This document shows, in pieces, positions 5,857 through 9,125 of a DNA stretch of 9,125 nucleotides; the stretch's first letter is position 1, and each line of letters opens with the position of its first letter. The DNA comes from Anaerolineae bacterium (GTDB taxonomy: Bacteria > Chloroflexota > Anaerolineae > B4-G1 > SLSP01). The stretch is taken from contig JAFGSL010000051.1 of assembly GCA_016934645.1 (NCBI GenBank), positions 1 to 9,125 on the forward strand. The letters run 5' to 3'. The translations under genes were made by a program, and so were the position numbers. The notes beneath the pieces were generated by a model. That model made no database searches. It was given only the letters and a program-made list of their open reading frames with translations, and was not told the DNA's origin.

Positions 5857-6996
5857 GTGAAGATCGCAAAGATCGAGCAGTTTTTCCCGCGCAAGCGGAC
5901 GCGGTTGGTGAAAATCACAACCGACACCGGCTTGGTGGGCTGGGGCGAATCGACGCTGGAAGGGCGGCCCAAAGGTGTCATGGGTGTCATTGAGGAATTG
6001 GCGGAATACTTGATTGGCAAAGACCCGTTGCGTATCGAACATCACTGGCAGCACATCTACCGTTCGGCGTTCTTCCGGGGCGGCCCGGTGGTCATGACGG
6101 CGCTTTCGGGCCTCGACCAGGCCTTGTGGGATATCGCCGGGAAACACTACGGCGTGCCGGTGTACAAGCTCCTCGGCGGCACCGTCCGCGACCGGATTCG
6201 CGTCTACGCGCACTGGGGCATTCATGATACGAGCGACGAGGGGCTGGCGCGCGCCAAAGAGCGCCTGGATTGGCTGCGCACGATGGGCTACACGGCGTTC
6301 AAATCCGGTCCCGGCGGGAAATGGCGCGGACACGAACCGCCCGCCGTGATCGATGCTTTCGTCAAGCGGGCATACCTGATGCGCGAGTGGGTCGGTCCGG
6401 ACGTGGAACTGGCTTTCGACTTCCACGGCAAGTTCACGCCCGCGTTGGCAATCGAGATTTGCCGCGAACTCAAAGGAATGCGTCCGATGTTCGTTGAGGA
6501 GCCGGTGCCGCAGGAGAACGTGGACGCGCTCAAGCAGGTCTCCGATCACGTCCCCTTCCCCATCGCCACCGGTGAGCGCTTTCTCACGCGCTGGGGCTTC
6601 CGCGAAGTCTTCGAGAAGCAGGCCGTGGCTTACATCCAGCCGGACGTCTCGCACGTGGGTGGTATCACGGAACTAAAGAAGGTAGCGAACATGGCAGAAG
6701 TGTACTACATGCACACCATGCCGCACTGCGCTATCGGGCCGGTAGCACTGGCGGCAGCACTGCACGTGGACGCCGTTGTGCCCAACTTTCTCATCCAGGA
6801 ACAGATCGACGCCAGCCTGGGCTACGGTCTGCTCAAACAGGAGTGGCTGGTCAAAGATGGCTACATCGATCTGCCCACCGCGCCCGGTCTGGGTTTCGAG
6901 ATTGATGAGCACGAGGCGCAGCAGTGGATCGATTACGAAGAAGAACTCGGCGGCGAATTTTACTACGATCAAGACGGAAGCGTAGCAGACTGGTAG
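5857..6996 (+). CDS. dgoD: D-galactonate dehydratase-type enolase superfamily protein
   Basis: This 379-residue enolase-superfamily protein closely resembles D-galactonate dehydratase, which converts D-galactonate to 2-dehydro-3-deoxy-D-galactonate with Mg2+ in the cytosol. All expected active-site residues can be placed: metal ligands Asp188 (in DFHG), Glu214 (in VEEPV) and Glu240 (in GER), the catalytic His190 and His290 (in MPH), and Glu315 (in QEQ). The N-terminal capping domain covers about 1-115 and the barrel about 120-340; the C-terminus DGSVADW resembles the SVAEW end I recall for E. coli DgoD. Translation starts at a GTG. It heads a plus-strand cluster with a four-helix-bundle gene and a URO-D-like gene, and faces a divergent sugar oxidoreductase. 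Substrate specificity in this subgroup varies, so a related sugar acid is possible; kinase, aldolase and transporter genes of a DgoK/DgoA/DgoT type are not in the window. Confidence 0.85.
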   Translation: MKIAKIEQFFPRKRTRLVKITTDTGLVGWGESTLEGRPKGVMGVIEELAEYLIGKDPLRIEHHWQHIYRSAFFRGGPVVMTALSGLDQALWDIAGKHYGVPVYKLLGGTVRDRIRVYAHWGIHDTSDEGLARAKERLDWLRTMGYTAFKSGPGGKWRGHEPPAVIDAFVKRAYLMREWVGPDVELAFDFHGKFTPALAIEICRELKGMRPMFVEEPVPQENVDALKQVSDHVPFPIATGERFLTRWGFREVFEKQAVAYIQPDVSHVGGITELKKVANMAEVYYMHTMPHCAIGPVALAAALHVDAVVPNFLIQEQIDASLGYGLLKQEWLVKDGYIDLPTAPGLGFEIDEHEAQQWIDYEEELGGEFYYDQDGSVADW

Positions 6997-7004
6997 TCGA
7001 TTAA

Positions 7005-7029
7005 GTTGAAGGTTACTGGTTAAAGGTTA
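7005..7029 (+). repeat. Left inverted repeat of the four-helix-bundle cassette
   Basis: These 25 bases match the reverse complement of 7421-7445 at 22 positions, including an uninterrupted 12-bp match (7005-7016 with 7434-7445). Of the three differences one is a G-U pair in RNA (7025 with 7425); the others are U-U (7017/7433) and A-C (7022/7428). It is built of AGGTTAC/TGGTTAA-like heptamers and starts 8 nt after the dehydratase stop. Confidence 0.8.
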
Positions 7030-7035
7030 AAAGTT

Positions 7036-7041
7036 GGGAGG
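7036..7041 (+). promoter_or_regulatory. Ribosome binding site of the four-helix-bundle gene
   Basis: GGGAGG lies 7 nt before ATG 7049. This rules out the in-frame TTG at 7034, which overlaps it. Confidence 0.75.
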
Positions 7042-7048
7042 ACTTTGT

Positions 7049-7423
7049 ATGGCAAAGATTGAGCGTTTTGAGGAGATTTTGAGCTGGCAAAGCGGGCGTG
7101 AGTTGTGCAATCTAGTGTATACATTGACGAAAAACGAGGCGTTTAGCCGCGATTTTGGGCTTCGTGATCAGATACGGCGAGCGGCAGTTTCCGTCATATC
7201 GAATATCGCCGAGGGTTTTGAAAGTCAGAATAACCGTACATTTGTCCGCTATCTTTACATCGCCAAAGCTTCCTCCGGCGAAGTCCGCGCTCAAGCTTAT
7301 ATAGCACTTGATCAAAGCTACATCTCTCAAGAAGAATTCGATCAACTATACGCCTTGAGCACACAAACCAGCCGTCGCATCGCTGGCTTTATCATCTACC
7401 TCGAACAATACCCCGATCAATAA
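7049..7423 (+). CDS. Four-helix-bundle protein (S23/IVP family)
   Basis: This 124-residue protein belongs to the four-helix-bundle family first found as proteins encoded by 23S rRNA intervening sequences, related to the Avd accessory protein of diversity-generating retroelements. The family core is visible: GLRDQIRRAAVSVISNIAEGFE (37-58), then FVRYLYIAKASSGEVRAQ (65-82) and a C-terminal helix around 105-120. The cellular role of stand-alone members is unknown; surface basic residues suggest nucleic-acid or protein binding in some relatives. The gene sits between the dehydratase and the URO-D-like gene, which would otherwise be adjacent, and is bounded by 25-bp inverted repeats; its own TAA stop lies inside the right repeat. 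It has no obvious metabolic link to its neighbours. No reverse transcriptase or variable-repeat pair, as in a retroelement, is seen in the window. Confidence 0.92.
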   Translation: MAKIERFEEILSWQSGRELCNLVYTLTKNEAFSRDFGLRDQIRRAAVSVISNIAEGFESQNNRTFVRYLYIAKASSGEVRAQAYIALDQSYISQEEFDQLYALSTQTSRRIAGFIIYLEQYPDQ

Positions 7424-7445
7424 CTTTCAACCTGTAACCTTCAAC
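7421..7445 (-). repeat. Right inverted repeat of the four-helix-bundle cassette
   Basis: This is the partner of 7005-7029 (22 of 25). It begins with the T of the four-helix-bundle stop codon and ends 8 nt before the ribosome binding site GAGGAG (7454-7459) of the next gene. The two arms enclose 391 nt. No target-site duplication is evident outside them. Confidence 0.8.
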
Positions 7446-7465
7446 CTGAAACAGAGGAGATTTGA

Positions 7466-8521
7466 ATGAAAGAAACAATGACCCCCAAAGAACGCTGGCT
7501 CGCGGTGTTGTGGCGCGAGAAGCCAGATCGCGTCCCGATGGATTACTGGGGCACACCGGAGGCTACCGAAAAGATTATGCAACACCTGGGATGCGCCACT
7601 GTGGACGAGATGTTCGCACGCTTGCACATCGACCGCCCGCTGGACGTTGGTCCGTGCTACATTGGCCCGCCACCGGAACCAGGTTGCGACATGTACGGCT
7701 GCCGTCGCCGAGACGTTGATTATGGAACCGGCACCTACAGCGAAGTGGTATATCATCCGCTAGCGCAGTATACCTCGGTGGACGAGATTGAGGACAAGTA
7801 CACCTGGCCCACGCCGGACTGGTTCGACTATTCCATCATTCCGGAGCAACTCGAAGGCAATGAGCACCGTCCAGTGCGCGGCGGCGGATCGGAGCCGTTC
7901 TTGGAATACACCTACCTGCGTGGATTGGAACAAGCCTACATGGACCTGGCGCTCAATCCGGAGATGGTGCATTACTGCTTGGACAAGCTCTTCGACTTTG
8001 CTTACGAGAACACACGCCGCATCTACGAGCAGATTCCAGGCCAGGTGACGTTCTCCTACGTCGCCGAAGACCTGGGTTCGCAGGAAAGGATGCTATTCTC
8101 GATGCGACATATTCGCGAGTTCCTGCTCCCACGGATGAAGCGGATGATGGACCTGGTGCACGAGGGTGGAGGCGTCGTCTTCACCCACAGCGATGGCGCG
8201 ATACGCCCGGTGATTCCGGCGCTGATCGAGATCGGGATGGATGTGCTCAATCCCATCCAGTGGCGCTGCAAAGGGATGGAGCGCGAGGGGCTGAAGCGGG
8301 ATTTCGGCTCAAACATCATCTTCCACGGGGGGATGGATAACCAGCAGACATTGGCCTTCGGCAGCGTGGACAACGTGGTTGAGGAGGTCAAGACAAATAT
8401 AGAGATTCTAGGCGCAGGCGGCGGCTACATCATTGCGCCATGCCACAACATCCAGGCAATCAGTCCGCCGGAAAACATCGTCGCGATGTACGAGACGGGC
8501 TACTACGAAGGGTGGCTCTGA
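7466..8521 (+). CDS. Uroporphyrinogen decarboxylase (URO-D)/MtaA-like protein
   Basis: This 351-residue cytosolic protein has the URO-D/MtaA-CmuA barrel fold. That superfamily holds the haem-pathway decarboxylase and corrinoid- or coenzyme-M-type methyltransferases; catabolic clusters often contain uncharacterised members. The N-terminus MTPKERWLAVLWREKPDRVP (5-24) is typical. Later landmarks are THSDG (240-244), LNPIQ (261-265), FHGGMD (286-291) and a GGGYIIAPCHNIQ segment (318-330). MtaA-type enzymes bind zinc through H-x-C plus a distal Cys. Here the first motif is His241-x-Asp243 and the distal candidate is Cys326, so the site is altered. It is unlikely to be HemE: length and motifs fit the divergent subfamily. 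It has GAGGAG at 7454-7459, and it follows the four-helix-bundle gene, in the same cluster as the DgoD-type gene. A role in sugar-acid or O-methyl compound metabolism is inference. Confidence 0.85.
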   Translation: MKETMTPKERWLAVLWREKPDRVPMDYWGTPEATEKIMQHLGCATVDEMFARLHIDRPLDVGPCYIGPPPEPGCDMYGCRRRDVDYGTGTYSEVVYHPLAQYTSVDEIEDKYTWPTPDWFDYSIIPEQLEGNEHRPVRGGGSEPFLEYTYLRGLEQAYMDLALNPEMVHYCLDKLFDFAYENTRRIYEQIPGQVTFSYVAEDLGSQERMLFSMRHIREFLLPRMKRMMDLVHEGGGVVFTHSDGAIRPVIPALIEIGMDVLNPIQWRCKGMEREGLKRDFGSNIIFHGGMDNQQTLAFGSVDNVVEEVKTNIEILGAGGGYIIAPCHNIQAISPPENIVAMYETGYYEGWL

Positions 8522-8524
8522 TCG

Positions 8525-8559
8525 AAAAAAGGAGCTGGCGAGAGATTCGCCAGCTCCTT
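8525..8559 (-). terminator. Intrinsic terminator of hppA (minus strand)
   Basis: A perfect 13-bp stem (8529-8541 with 8547-8559) closes a 5-nt loop. Read on the minus strand it is followed by T6 (8525-8530 on the plus strand are all A), so it is a textbook terminator for the pyrophosphatase gene, whose stop lies 22 bp before it. On the plus strand no T-run follows, so it would stop the URO-D transcript less efficiently. Confidence 0.9.
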
Positions 8560-8581
8560 GGGTATTCAGTATCGACTATTT

Positions 8582-9125
8582 TTAGCCGAAGAGATGGAAC
8601 ACTGCGATGATAGGCGTGAAGAGCGAAGAGACGAGCGCCATCACCGTGATCAGCGTGTTCAGGGACGGACCGGCGGTGTCTTTGAAGGGATCGCCGACGG
8701 TATCACCCACCACACCGGCCTTGTGCGCCTCAGAACCTTTGCCGCCGAAGAAGCCACTCTCGATGTACTTCTTGGCGTTGTCCCACAGACCGCCCGCGTT
8801 CGCCATCAACAGCGCGAAGAGGATGCCGGTGATGATTGCGCCGCCGAGGAATGCGCCGAGCGCCTCCGGCCCCATAATGAAGCCGACCAACAACGGGAGC
8901 GCCACGGCCAGGAACGCCGGGAGGATCAACGACTTCAGCGCGTCCTGCGAAGCCAGGGAAACACAGGTCACGTAGTCAGGTTCCGATGTGCCCGCCAAAA
9001 TACCGGGGTCTTCGCGGAACTGGCGGCGGATCTCCTCGATCATATCGAAGGCGTTGTGCGTCACGGAGAGCATCGTCAGCGCGCTGAACAGCGGCGGCGT
9101 CATCGCGCCCAGGAACATACCGGCG
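8582..9125 (-). CDS. hppA: Membrane-bound ion-translocating pyrophosphatase, C-terminal part
   Basis: This is the 3' end of a gene that continues off the right edge; about 180 C-terminal residues are present. The enzyme (HppA) hydrolyses pyrophosphate and pumps H+ and/or Na+ across the membrane. The signature near the end is clear: MANAGGLWDNAKKYIE, then the GDTVGDPFKDTAGPSLN block that binds pyrophosphate and metal, followed by a final hydrophobic helix ending VFHLFG. Before these lie two hydrophobic helices (SLILPAFLAVALPLLVGFIM and GAFLGGAIITGILFALLM) and the SVTHNAFDMIEEIRRQF segment. The residues that separate K+-dependent from K+-independent enzymes lie outside the window, so subtype and ion cannot be stated. 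It is convergent with the URO-D-like gene and ends in a strong intrinsic terminator. The reading frame is intact up to the edge, so the 5' truncation is due to the window. Confidence 0.95.
   Translation of the reverse strand, partial: AGMFLGAMTPPLFSALTMLSVTHNAFDMIEEIRRQFREDPGILAGTSEPDYVTCVSLASQDALKSLILPAFLAVALPLLVGFIMGPEALGAFLGGAIITGILFALLMANAGGLWDNAKKYIESGFFGGKGSEAHKAGVVGDTVGDPFKDTAGPSLNTLITVMALVSSLFTPIIAVFHLFG

Noticed and set aside
5803..6654. Long antisense reading frame opposite the dehydratase (283 codons)
   Set aside because: It is the shadow of a GC-rich coding gene whose active-site residues are complete on the plus strand; it has no recognisable domain.
7049..7423. Avd protein of a diversity-generating retroelement
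   Set aside because: Only the shared fold supports this; no reverse transcriptase or template/variable repeat pair is in the window.
7005..7445. Insertion sequence or transposon
   Set aside because: No transposase is encoded and no target-site duplication is visible; the inverted repeats enclose only the four-helix-bundle gene.

Overview
The window looks like a chromosomal segment of a free-living bacterium of moderate GC, most likely a member of the Chloroflexota (Anaerolineae-like). This rests on gene content: DUF362, URO-D-like, Gfo/Idh/MocA and DgoD-type enolase genes, a stand-alone four-helix-bundle (S23/IVP) gene and a membrane pyrophosphatase, with spacers carrying short G-rich or heptamer repeats. 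The taxon is inferred; no rRNA or other marker gene is present. All genes have ordinary Shine-Dalgarno sites and sigma70-type promoters can be recognised.

Left part (1-2857). A candidate promoter at 109-137 precedes a two-gene unit: a class I SAM-dependent methyltransferase (202-942) and a DUF362 protein (970-2016). On the other strand, tail to tail and overlapping DUF362 by 7 bp, lies a unit driven by a good promoter at 2888-2916. Its first gene is a 45-residue small protein (2720-2857). The stop of this small gene overlaps, as ATGA, the start of a two-TM membrane protein of unknown function (2010-2723).

Middle (2858-4552). An AT-rich 259-bp divergent control region holds that promoter and, in the other direction, a near-consensus promoter (TTGACA-17-TACAAT). 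The latter drives an MFS efflux-type transporter (3117-4451), and alternating ATTAC/GTAAT half-sites at its start point look like an operator. The transporter is followed by a G-rich inverted repeat with G-quadruplex potential, which separates it from a convergent Gfo/Idh/MocA oxidoreductase (4553-5692, minus).

Right part (4553-9125). The oxidoreductase is divergent from a plus-strand cluster: a galactonate dehydratase (DgoD)-type enolase (5857-6996), a four-helix-bundle protein (7049-7423) and a URO-D/MtaA-like protein (7466-8521). A 30-bp imperfect hairpin of GGTAGAC heptamers lies in the divergent spacer. The oxidoreductase and dehydratase suggest sugar or sugar-acid catabolism. The four-helix-bundle gene sits inside a pair of 25-bp inverted repeats (22/25) between the two metabolic genes, which resembles the intervening sequences of 23S rRNA genes but here lies in an apparent mRNA operon. 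The window ends with the 3' part of a minus-strand membrane pyrophosphatase gene (hppA) and its intrinsic terminator.

The most interesting points are the inverted-repeat-bounded four-helix-bundle cassette, the three spacers with different repeat families that each form long stems, the small translationally coupled gene at 2720-2857, and the altered metal-site motif of the URO-D-like protein. No CRISPR array, tRNA, rRNA or transposase gene was seen.
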